A stretch of 12,722 nucleotides of DNA from Trichodesmium sp. MAG_R04 (lineage in GTDB: Bacteria; Cyanobacteriota; Cyanobacteriia; Cyanobacteriales; Microcoleaceae): contig JAKQYG010000066.1 in assembly GCA_023356515.1 (NCBI GenBank), forward strand, positions 1-12,722, in the 5' to 3' direction. This document shows positions 1-5,824 of the stretch, piece by piece; the first letter of the stretch is position 1, and every line of letters starts with the position of its first letter. The notes beneath the pieces are model-generated. The model saw only the letters and a program-made list of their open reading frames with translations. It had not been told where the DNA came from and searched no databases. The translations under genes were made by a program, and so were the position numbers.

Positions 1-2
1 CC

Positions 3-119
3 TATCTATCTATTCCCTCTACAGCCATTAACGCTCTAATTACCGTACTTATGCCTCCCATAGTTGTAGGCATATTATTATGGTGGCGGCTTTTGCAGCA
101 AGTTGAGAATGTAGATTGA
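3..119 (+). CDS. C-terminal tail of an unidentified membrane protein (5' end outside window)
   Basis: An open frame enters from the left edge and runs 38 codons to TGA at 117-119. It contains one strongly hydrophobic stretch of about 18 residues (ITVLMPPIVVGILLWW) followed by a short polar tail ending in QQVENVD, so the protein ends with a transmembrane helix and a brief extramembrane tail. A last helix ending in a WW-R motif occurs in several cyanobacterial transporter-associated proteins, for example GldG-like ABC auxiliary proteins, but too little is visible to assign a family. The stop codon lies next to a HIP1 octamer. The reading frame is clear; the function is unknown. Confidence 0.5.
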   Translation, partial: YLSIPSTAINALITVLMPPIVVGILLWWRLLQQVENVD

Positions 120-350
120 GCGATCGCTCAAATTAACACCTCCAGCTTTTTTAAATACCCTCTTAATTAATGGGGATTTACTATTACCAATATATCAGGT
201 TGTATTAATTAACCACAATAGATTCAAAATAGCTATAGATCCTCAAGTCATCTACAGATAATTTAAGGTGTTAATCTGCGGATTTTAATCCTTGGCCTCA
301 AAAGCTATCAGGCCTAAAGTTGCCTAGAAATGTTTGCCGTCAAGGGTAGT

Positions 351-371
351 AAGCTAATACTTATTTAAAAT
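351..371 (+). repeat. 21-bp dispersed direct repeat, copy 1
   Basis: The block beginning AAGCTAATACTTATTT recurs at 1788-1808 with one mismatch (C to T at its fourth base). The two copies are direct repeats flanking the permease gene and its upstream region. Copy 2 starts 3 bp after the permease stop codon and ends 8 bp before the IS200/IS605-like remnant. Its origin is unknown; chance is possible in A+T-rich DNA, but 20 of 21 identical bases is notable. Confidence 0.4.
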
Positions 372-518
372 GCAGATTAGTAAGCTAGAATTTATAAGGG
401 TTATCTCTCTGAATGAGCAATACAACAATAAGTCGTTTAAATGCATAAAGGCTTAATTTCTATCGCCAAGGTTGGCAATGTCTACCGCCAAGAAATAAAT
501 TTATTGGCTCATAGCATA

Positions 519-554
519 AGTCATCTAAAGATGACTAAAGATAGCTGACTATCT
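519..554. repeat. Two adjacent small perfect palindromes
   Basis: AGTCATCT (519-526) and AGATGACT (529-536) form an 8-bp inverted repeat with a 2-bp spacer. Two bases further on, AGATAG (539-544) and CTATCT (549-554) form a 6-bp inverted repeat around CTGA. Together they could be paired operator half-sites or two small stem-loops about 180-215 bp upstream of the permease start. No transcript evidence can be seen, and the function is inferred only from symmetry. Confidence 0.4.
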
Positions 555-734
555 ATAATATATGGCTAATTAACGACCCGACTTCCATTCGACGGTTACC
601 CTTTTTTCTGGTAGAAAATATTATTAATCTGGTGTTTTTATTAGCTCAACCTGACTTCTTGACTTAGAAATATAACTAGAATATATTAACCCGTATATTT
701 TCTATTTTCAACTTATACTTTAACTCTAATTCCC

Positions 735-1784
735 GTGGACCTAGGTAATTGGATTGGTCTATTTACAATCCTCGCTTCCACATACATATTGTGGCAAATT
801 CGTCAACTACTATTGTTAGTATTTACTGCTATGGTAATTGCTACTACTCTTAATAAACTATGCAGAAGACTCCAAGCTTTCCGAATTAAGCGGCCTCTGG
901 CTGTATTAATCTCGGTTAGTTTATTTATTCTACTAATTGTTATCTTTGTCTGGGTTGTTGTTCCACCTTTAGCAGAACAGTTTCAACAATTAATAACTAT
1001 TGTTCCCCAGGGAATTAATAAATTAAATCATTGGTTAAATGAACTTAGAGATCAATTACCCAATCAACTGAAAGAACAACTACCAAATATTGATATTAAT
1101 GAAGTTATTCCCCAACTACAACCAATATTTAATAACTTAATTAATAATGCTGGAGCATTCGTTGGTAATACTTTTGGCATATTTCTAAGCTTACTATTAA
1201 TTCTGCTTTTAACCATAATGATGTTGGCAGATCCAACCTCTTATCGTCAAGGTTTTATCAAGTTATTTCCCTCTTTTTATCGGCAACGAGTTAACTTAAT
1301 TTTAAACAGTTGTGAAATAGGTTTAGGAGGATGGGTAATTGCTTCTTTATTTAAGATGAATGTTATTGCTTTACTCAGTTTTATAAGTTTATCTATCTTG
1401 AAAATTCCTCTGAGTTCTGCTCAAGCTGTTTTGGCAGGTTTACTCACCTTGATGCCAAATTTTGGACTAATTATCAGTGTGATTCCTCCAATGGCGATCG
1501 CTCTTTTGGACTCACCTTTAAAATCTACTTTAGTTTTACTAATTTACATCCTCATTCAACAAATTGAAAGTAATATCTTGAATCCCTACTTAATAGCAAG
1601 AAAAGTTTCTTTGTTACCTGCAATTACATTGATTTCTCAAGTATTTTTTGCTAGATTTTTTGGTTTTTTCGGACTTTTGCTAGCCTTACCTTTAACAATT
1701 ATTTGTCAAGTATGGGTAAAGGAATTATTGATTACAGATATTCTTGATAATTGGCAAGTAAAAAATTTTCCTACTCAAAGATAA
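735..1784 (+). CDS. AI-2E family transporter (PerM/UPF0118-like permease)
   Basis: A 349-residue integral membrane protein of the AI-2E transporter family (PF01594). Members are proposed exporters or ion-coupled carriers; the cyanobacterial ones have no proven substrate. The layout fits the family. An N-terminal helix pair spans about residues 7-35, a hydrophobic helix about 53-77, then a polar amphipathic region (about 80-135, many Gln/Asn/Leu) and a helix about 147-164. A C-terminal hydrophobic block (about 195-330) carries the signatures TLMPNFGLIISVIPP (238-252) and QQIESNILNPYLIARKVSLL (275-294). Length is normal. The start is GTG at 735; the following MDLGNWIGL matches the usual cyanobacterial N-terminus, and no ATG lies in frame just upstream. 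No clear Shine-Dalgarno is visible. It stands alone, and a mini-IS follows. AI-2 transport itself should not be assumed. Confidence 0.9.
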   Translation: MDLGNWIGLFTILASTYILWQIRQLLLLVFTAMVIATTLNKLCRRLQAFRIKRPLAVLISVSLFILLIVIFVWVVVPPLAEQFQQLITIVPQGINKLNHWLNELRDQLPNQLKEQLPNIDINEVIPQLQPIFNNLINNAGAFVGNTFGIFLSLLLILLLTIMMLADPTSYRQGFIKLFPSFYRQRVNLILNSCEIGLGGWVIASLFKMNVIALLSFISLSILKIPLSSAQAVLAGLLTLMPNFGLIISVIPPMAIALLDSPLKSTLVLLIYILIQQIESNILNPYLIARKVSLLPAITLISQVFFARFFGFFGLLLALPLTIICQVWVKELLITDILDNWQVKNFPTQR

Positions 1785-1787
1785 CAT

Positions 1788-1808
1788 AAGTTAATACTTA
1801 TTTAAAAT
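1788..1808 (+). repeat. 21-bp dispersed direct repeat, copy 2
   Basis: Matches 351-371 at 20 of 21 positions in the same orientation. It begins immediately after the permease stop codon and ends 8 bp before the apparent right terminus of the IS-derived element, so it could be ancestral target DNA or an independent small repeat. Confidence 0.4.
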
Positions 1809-1816
1809 TCCTATTA

Positions 1817-2046
1817 TTGACATCCTCCCGGGTCTAAAGGCATGGGGTCCCCTACCGCTCCTTAGCCCCTGGGGGGGTTGACATCTCACAGGGAGGCAGA
1901 CCTGTCCGTTTTTGTCTCGCATCGCCCACCCGCGACTAATATATTTCTTGCGAACAAAAAATCATGATAACATAGCCTGTGGAAGAAAATAAACTAAAAA
2001 GTCCCCTGCTTATGCTTATGGGCGAGGCTTTAAACCCAATTTTTCG
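1817..2046 (-). mobile_element. Miniature IS200/IS605 (TnpB/IS1341-type) element remnant, about 230 bp
   Basis: Read on the minus strand, the segment is preceded by TTAC (2050-2047). It starts with CGAAAAATTGGGTTTAAAG and a G+C-rich imperfect hairpin (about 2000-2025, with a doubled ATAAGC), and ends with a second hairpin region and GGGAGGATGTCAA (1829-1817). TTAC on the left and TCAA on the right are the known cleavage tetranucleotides of IS608-type elements, and the GGGAGGATGTCAA ending resembles right ends (omega-RNA 3' ends) of tnpB elements. The interior is too short for tnpA or tnpB and has no long frame, so this is a non-autonomous PATE/MITE-like derivative or a deletion remnant. The left-end block recurs at 5624-5652. 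Family assignment is by motif memory, not alignment. Confidence 0.6.
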
Positions 2047-2082
2047 GTAAATGTTTTTCTGGTTCCTCTTCTCTGACCCATC

Positions 2083-2103
2083 TTCCCTACTCCCTATTCT
2101 CTG
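2083..2103 (+). repeat. Pyrimidine-rich heptad repeat (STRR-like)
   Basis: Three consecutive degenerate heptads, TTCCCTA, CTCCCTA and TTCTCTG, end 14 bp before the ATG of the DUF39 gene. They resemble the short tandemly repeated repetitive sequences known from filamentous cyanobacteria. Related heptad tracts occur at 4406-4426, 4591-4618 and 10826-10839. Confidence 0.5.
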
Positions 2104-2117
2104 AAACCATCATATAG

Positions 2118-3272
2118 ATGAGAACAATTGCCGAAATTAACGACAAAATCTCTAACAAAAAAGCCGTTGTCTGGACAATAACAGAACTTAAAGCCAGAAT
2201 TATTGAAACAAGTATTACCCAAGCAGCAAAAGAAGTTGATGTGATTACAACTGGTACTTTTGAGCCAATGGAGTCTTCTGGAGCCATAATTAACCTGGGA
2301 CATACTGATCCCCCCATCAAAATTCGCTCCTGTTGGCTAGATGGTATCCCCGCTTACTCAGGCTTTGGAGCTGTAGATTTGTATCTTGGGGCAACTCAAA
2401 TCGCTGAAGATGCTGAAGAACCTAAAGAAAGAGGGGGTGGCCATGTCATCGAAGACCTAATTGCAGGTAAATCTGTCCACCTCAGAGCAATTGGTCAAGT
2501 AACAGATTGTTATCCTCGGGGTAGTTTTGAAACTACTATTAATCGTGAGACAATTAATCAGTTTTATTTATTTAATCCACGAAATTTATATCAAAATTTT
2601 ATAGTTGGTGTGAATGGTGGCGATCGCCCTTTGTTTACTTATCTTGGTCCCCTGATGCCAAACTTAGGTAATGCAGTTTATTCTAATCCTGGTGCTATTT
2701 CCCCATTATTCAATGACCCAGACTTAGAAATAATTGGTATTGGATCCCGGATATTTTTGGGTGGTGGTATTGGATATATCACCTGGGAAGGTACTCAGCA
2801 CTTTCCCCTACAAAAACGTCTTTCTAATCGGACTCCTATTGGACCTGCTGCGACTTTGGCCTTGATTGGAGATGCCAAACAAATGCAACCTCAATGGGTG
2901 CGTGGTTGTTATTTAAAAAATTATGGCCCATCAATTATGTTGGGTGTAGGAATTCCTCTGCCTGTTTTAAATGAAAAAGTAGTAGCTAATTGTTCTATTC
3001 TAGACCAAGATATTGTTGCCCCAGTTGTAGATTTCTCTATTCCCCGCCGGGTTCGTCCAACATTTGGTCTAGTGAGCTACGCTCAACTCAAATCTGGTCA
3101 GATAAAAATAGAGGGCAAACGTGTGAGAACTGCTCCCCTTACAAGTATTTTCCTATCTCATCAAATTGCCTTGGAGTTAAAAGAGTGGATTGAAGCAGGA
3201 CAATTTACTCTAACTGAATCAGTTGCTCAACTTCCTATGGATAGGAATTTTTTGCCATTTCTGGAACGTTAA
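2118..3272 (+). CDS. DUF39/HcyBio-family homocysteine biosynthesis protein
   Basis: A 384-residue protein of the HcyBio family (PF01837, COG1900). In methanogens the DUF39 protein works with a ferredoxin-like NIL/4Fe-4S partner to convert aspartate semialdehyde and sulfide to homocysteine through persulfide chemistry. The cyanobacterial role is inferred from the family. Family segments visible are TTGTFEPMESSGAIIN (44-59), GHTDPPIKIRSCWLDG (61-76), GFGAVDLYLGAT (82-93) and GGIGYITWEGTQH. Candidate persulfide or catalytic cysteines are Cys72 (RSCW) and Cys131 (TDCYPRG), with another in RGCYLKNYGPS. The whole length is the DUF39 core; there is no C-terminal CBS pair, unlike the methanogen protein. 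It is probably cytosolic, with no signal peptide or membrane helix. The ATG at 2118 has no strong Shine-Dalgarno. No partner gene is adjacent, and the next gene converges on it 44 bp away. Confidence 0.88.
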   Translation: MRTIAEINDKISNKKAVVWTITELKARIIETSITQAAKEVDVITTGTFEPMESSGAIINLGHTDPPIKIRSCWLDGIPAYSGFGAVDLYLGATQIAEDAEEPKERGGGHVIEDLIAGKSVHLRAIGQVTDCYPRGSFETTINRETINQFYLFNPRNLYQNFIVGVNGGDRPLFTYLGPLMPNLGNAVYSNPGAISPLFNDPDLEIIGIGSRIFLGGGIGYITWEGTQHFPLQKRLSNRTPIGPAATLALIGDAKQMQPQWVRGCYLKNYGPSIMLGVGIPLPVLNEKVVANCSILDQDIVAPVVDFSIPRRVRPTFGLVSYAQLKSGQIKIEGKRVRTAPLTSIFLSHQIALELKEWIEAGQFTLTESVAQLPMDRNFLPFLER

Positions 3273-3316
3273 GTTCTTCACAAAAAAGCAGAAATTTTCT
3301 TAACTTTACTAAAAAA

Positions 3317-4312
3317 TTAATTCCCCTGCCCATATGGGTTTTCCTTTCTTTTAGTTGGTTTAGGAATAAGTTCTTTGCGAATAGCAGTTGAATTTATTCC
3401 ATAATTCTCTCTTTTAAGATAAGAACCTCGTAAATAAATACTTTTTCCATTATTATCTTGATTATTAAATGTTCTTTTGCCTTTTGATGAATATTGGCGA
3501 CAATTATTTAACAACAGACTACCAATATCATTACCATATTGAATTACAAGAGATGTATTCTGGCGCTGAATATGTAAATCCCAGAAACGATTCAATGGGC
3601 GATCGCCTAAATGCCCTTTTAGTTTCAGCTTAAAAAACCTGGGAGTTTCTTCTCCTTTTCGGGCTGATTGTTGCACCTTAACTATTACATATTCTTCGTC
3701 TTGAGATTGGTAAATTACTTCTCCTCGAATAGAAAAATAACCATCATCTAAAGTAGTAAAACTATTTATCTTAGTTTCAGGAATAGGTACAATAGTGGTT
3801 CGTTGAAAATTATCTATATTTTCAGCTAATTGTGGTATTTCTTGACTTTGATTATCTTCAAGGGTGGGAGAAATAGTTAGATTTGTTCTTAGGGTTTCTG
3901 GTTCCCATACCCCCATAATTTGAATATGTAGGTCATTATTTTCTTGTCTGGTGCGAGGATAAACTACCCAGAGATGTTCTGATTCTAGGTCTAAATGATT
4001 TTTTAATAAACTCATTACCCGGCCCAACAATACAGCATCTATTTCTGAATCATCTAGGGTTCGTAAACTACCACGTGTAAATTGTTCTATAGAAGGTTGA
4101 TAACGACCCTTAACTAGACCTATAGCTCGGTACTGTTTTGGTTCACTAGGGGAAGCAATTGGATGTTGACGTACAGTGGCAATACTCTGAGTCGAAGTAT
4201 CTGTTGGAGTTTGGTTCTGGTAGTTAAATCTGGTAGAATTCAATGGTTGATTATCCATTACAGCTAAAGTATTAGTATTATTATTAGTCCCTTGCTCCTG
4301 TTTTTTGGCCAT
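3317..4312 (-). CDS. Conserved cyanobacterial protein of unknown function
   Basis: A 331-residue protein that I recognise as a cyanobacteria-specific conserved family without a known function. Residues 1-55 are low-complexity (rich in Asn, Thr, Gln, Ser) and probably disordered. A first conserved block covers about 60-140: YRAIGLVKGRY (61-71), EQFTRGSL, IDAVLLGRVMSLLKNHLDL, HLWVVYPRTR (113-122), DLHIQIMGVWEP (127-138). A less conserved linker follows. A second block covers about 190-260: YFSIRGEVIYQS, EYVIVKV, RFFKLKLKGHLG, FWDLHIQR (243-250). The two blocks share a similar order of beta-rich motifs, including DLHIQ in each, which hints at an internal duplication of a small beta-barrel. The C-terminus is basic (PKPTKRKENP). 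There is no signal peptide or membrane helix. The ATG at 4312-4310 is the natural start. It converges with the DUF39 gene, and a HIP1 site lies inside it. No function is assigned. Confidence 0.8.
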   Translation of the reverse strand: MAKKQEQGTNNNTNTLAVMDNQPLNSTRFNYQNQTPTDTSTQSIATVRQHPIASPSEPKQYRAIGLVKGRYQPSIEQFTRGSLRTLDDSEIDAVLLGRVMSLLKNHLDLESEHLWVVYPRTRQENNDLHIQIMGVWEPETLRTNLTISPTLEDNQSQEIPQLAENIDNFQRTTIVPIPETKINSFTTLDDGYFSIRGEVIYQSQDEEYVIVKVQQSARKGEETPRFFKLKLKGHLGDRPLNRFWDLHIQRQNTSLVIQYGNDIGSLLLNNCRQYSSKGKRTFNNQDNNGKSIYLRGSYLKRENYGINSTAIRKELIPKPTKRKENPYGQGN

Positions 4313-4405
4313 ATTTGTACATGAGTACTTATTTATTTATTCAATAGGACTATTATAACTTAGGCCATTAATATGTTAAATTTTAGTAGGTTTGGTGGTT
4401 TCCAC

Positions 4406-4426
4406 CTGACACCTGATACCTAATAC
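4406..4426 (+). repeat. Heptad tandem repeat CTGACAC-CTGATAC-CTAATAC
   Basis: Three tandem 7-bp units differ by one base at each step and are followed by a decayed fourth (CTTAAAT). This is an STRR-type cyanobacterial repeat in the divergent promoter region, about 95 bp upstream of the minus-strand gene. It may be slippage-prone between strains. Confidence 0.55.
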
Positions 4427-4590
4427 CTTAAATTAACAAATAATTCTATTGGGGTTTGGGGCAATGGTCAATGAACAAGAGTTTCGGAGTTTATTTCTAA
4501 TTTTTTGAATTGTCACAACCTATTTGGGATTGCTATAGTTAATAGCTTATAGTATGTGTTTATAATTCTATGCATACTTCTATATTTAAT

Positions 4591-4618
4591 CTTCCCACCT
4601 CCCTCTCTGCCCTGCCCC
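4591..4618 (+). repeat. Heptad pyrimidine repeat, four units
   Basis: Four successive degenerate heptads (CTTCCCA, CCTCCCT, CTCTGCC, CTGCCCC) share a pyrimidine-only pattern with C at the fifth and sixth positions in most units. The tract is an unusually C-rich island in otherwise A+T-rich DNA, 113 bp upstream of the TPR gene start. Confidence 0.45.
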
Positions 4619-4716
4619 AAATATATAGTAAGTACTCAACCAGAATTCAATATGAGAAGATTATTTCCTTTGATAAAGTAATGCTTAAGTAAGGCTAAAA
4701 GCTATTATTAAGGTTG

Positions 4717-4721
4717 GGAGA
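4717..4721 (+). promoter_or_regulatory. Shine-Dalgarno GGGAG that decides the TPR gene start
   Basis: GGGAG lies 10 bp before ATG 4732. Because it falls inside the frame extension that would begin at TTG 4714, it favours the ATG as the true start. Confidence 0.5.
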
Positions 4722-4731
4722 ATTTAATCCA

Positions 4732-5610
4732 ATGGCAAATAAAAATCGTGGTTTTTTGATAGTTGTAGTGGTGCTGGTAATAATTGCTTTTTTGGGGTTT
4801 TCTCTATCTCCATTGTTAGGAGGATTATTAGAGGCCAATCAACAAAATAGTCAATCAATTCCATCCCTAAATCAGACATCTGCAGTAGATAAAGAAGCAG
4901 ATTTATTGGCACAAGCACGGGGTTATGAGTTAGTTTTACAAAGGGAGCCAGATAATTTAACTGCACTCCAAGGACTTTTACAAGTAAAGTTAGAGTTAAT
5001 TCAATCCGGTAAGAGTAATATTGAGGAGGTTATAGCTCCACTGGAAAAATTGTCTGAACTAAATCCGAGCAGTACAGATTATAATGTTTTGCTGGCTCAG
5101 GCTAAGGCATATACAGGTGATCGCGAAGGTGCAGCTCAGATTTATCGTTCTCTTCTAGCAATCAAACCTGGTGATTTAAAGGCTTTGCAAGGTTTGGTTA
5201 GTTTATTGTTGGAACAGAAGCGCCCTGAAGCTGCTATTGGTTTATTACAGGACACACTTAAAGCTGCTCCTGTTAAAAATCAAGTGGAAGCTGGAAGTAT
5301 TGATATAGTATCCGTAGAGTTGATCTTAGGACAGGTTTATGCCCAGCAAAAACGTTATGATGAGGCGATGGCTGTTTATGATGAAGTAATTAAGCTTAGT
5401 TCTGAGGATTTTCGACCTATTTTGGCTAAGGCAATGATATTAAAAGAGCAAGGTAATATTGAAACTTCTCAAGAACTTTTTAATCAAGCAATAGAAATAG
5501 CTCCTGCTCGATTTAAAGACCAAATTAAGCTAGAAGCCTCAGTTAATTATGATTCTGAATTACAGGCATTTCCAGAGGCAAATTCTACTGAGACTAAAAC
5601 AGAAGAATGA
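4732..5610 (+). CDS. Membrane-anchored tetratricopeptide-repeat protein
   Basis: A 292-residue protein. One N-terminal transmembrane segment (about 8-30, FLIVVVVLVIIAFLGFSL) is preceded by MANKNRG, so the bulk probably projects across the cytoplasmic or thylakoid membrane as an anchored scaffold. A Gln/Ser/Asn-rich linker (35-55) leads into TPR-type helices. These include ARGYELVLQREPDNLTALQG (62-81), the units at about 115-150 (AKAYTGDREGAAQIYRSLL) and 150-180, and two at about 195-260 (GQVYAQQKRYDEAMAVYDEV; AKAMILKEQGNIETSQELF). The C-terminus is acidic and Thr/Glu-rich. The order (anchor, TPR array, DFRPILAKAMIL block) resembles the plastid protein SLOW GREEN 1, suggesting a role in photosynthetic membrane biogenesis; this is inference. 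ATG 4732 is preferred over TTG 4714 because of the SD. It stands alone. Confidence 0.82.
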   Translation: MANKNRGFLIVVVVLVIIAFLGFSLSPLLGGLLEANQQNSQSIPSLNQTSAVDKEADLLAQARGYELVLQREPDNLTALQGLLQVKLELIQSGKSNIEEVIAPLEKLSELNPSSTDYNVLLAQAKAYTGDREGAAQIYRSLLAIKPGDLKALQGLVSLLLEQKRPEAAIGLLQDTLKAAPVKNQVEAGSIDIVSVELILGQVYAQQKRYDEAMAVYDEVIKLSSEDFRPILAKAMILKEQGNIETSQELFNQAIEIAPARFKDQIKLEASVNYDSELQAFPEANSTETKTEE

Positions 5611-5623
5611 AACAATAATTTAG

Positions 5624-5680
5624 GTTAACCAAAAAAATGGGTTTCAAGCCTCCCTCTTCTTGAGGGACTTTCAAGATTTA
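5624..5680 (+). mobile_element. Solitary IS200/IS605-type left-end remnant
   Basis: Bases 5624-5652 match the reverse complement of 2024-2052 without gaps at 24 of 29 positions, sharing ATGGGTTT- and AAGCCTC-type blocks. Both copies then have a hairpin and GGGACTTT. Here the hairpin is TCCCTC (5651-5656), loop TTCTT, GAGGGA (5662-5667). The 5' flank is TTAAC rather than the TTAC of the other copy. No matching right end with GGATGTCAA is found downstream, so this is a solo or heavily decayed end. Confidence 0.5.
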
Positions 5681-5704
5681 TGCTTTATAGCAATTATCAA
5701 ATCG

Positions 5705-5762
5705 ATGAGGTACATCTTTCAAGCTAAAAAGCTTGTGAATTAAGGCTTTGAGTGTACCTCAT
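5705..5762. repeat. Compound inverted repeat between convergent genes
   Basis: ATGAGGTACA (5705-5714) pairs perfectly with TGTACCTCAT (5753-5762). Inside it CAAGCT (5720-5725) and AGCTTG (5730-5735) form a second perfect hairpin with an AAAA loop. A further outer pair GGGTTTC (5639-5645)/GAAACCC (5770-5776) encloses everything. It may be the interior of the mobile element beginning at 5624, or a shared transcription terminator for the two convergent genes; no long T tract supports a classic intrinsic terminator. Confidence 0.45.
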
Positions 5763-5824
5763 TTAAGTGGAAACCCCTATTTTATGATCTTTAGGTAGAC
5801 AACTAAGTAAAAATCAGCAAATGG

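Larger units (their letters stand above)
120..734. other. 615-bp gene-free region with small palindromes
   Basis: No convincing coding frame is present. The stretch is A+T-rich and holds a HIP1 octamer at 120-127, one copy of a 21-bp dispersed repeat at 351-371, and two adjacent perfect short palindromes at 519-536 and 539-554. There is a run of stop codons in all frames. No tRNA-like cloverleaf or strong intrinsic terminator was recognised. It must contain the promoter of the permease gene at 735, but no clear -35/-10 pair stands out. Confidence 0.6.
1785..2117. other. Gap dominated by an IS200/IS605-type remnant and pyrimidine heptads
   Basis: This 333-bp gap holds copy 2 of the 21-bp repeat, the mini-element at 1817-2046 and a heptad repeat at 2083-2103 that stops 14 bp before the next start codon. 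Local G+C rises sharply at about 1820-1930 compared with the surrounding A+T-rich DNA, as expected of transposon-end hairpins. No coding frame was recognised. Confidence 0.6.
4313..4731. other. Divergent intergenic region with two heptad-repeat tracts
   Basis: About 420 bp separate two divergent genes, so promoters for both must lie here. Visible are heptad tracts at 4406-4426 and 4591-4618 and very A+T-rich DNA around 4500-4580. No reliable -35/-10 pair could be fixed on either strand, and no RNA gene was recognised. The only useful translation signal is GGGAG at 4717-4721. Confidence 0.5.

Noticed and set aside
370..456. A 28-codon frame beginning MQISKLEFIRV in the first gap
   Set aside because: Very short, with no Shine-Dalgarno, no recognisable family and no supporting context; expected by chance in 615 bp of A+T-rich DNA.
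1817..2046. CRISPR-like or full TnpB gene in the GC-rich gap
   Set aside because: No repeat-spacer periodicity and no long frame with RuvC or zinc-finger motifs; only the ends of an IS200/IS605-type element are recognisable.
2087..2320. Minus-strand frames over the 5' end of the DUF39 gene
   Set aside because: They overlap a strongly supported gene and resemble no family; shadow frames.
3273..3316. Bidirectional terminator between the DUF39 gene and the unknown gene
   Set aside because: A-runs and the small palindrome AGAAATTTTCT are present, but with a one-base centre they cannot form a usable stem-loop.
4714..4731. TTG start giving six extra residues on the TPR protein
   Set aside because: The GGGAG ribosome-binding sequence lies inside this extension and is well placed for ATG 4732.
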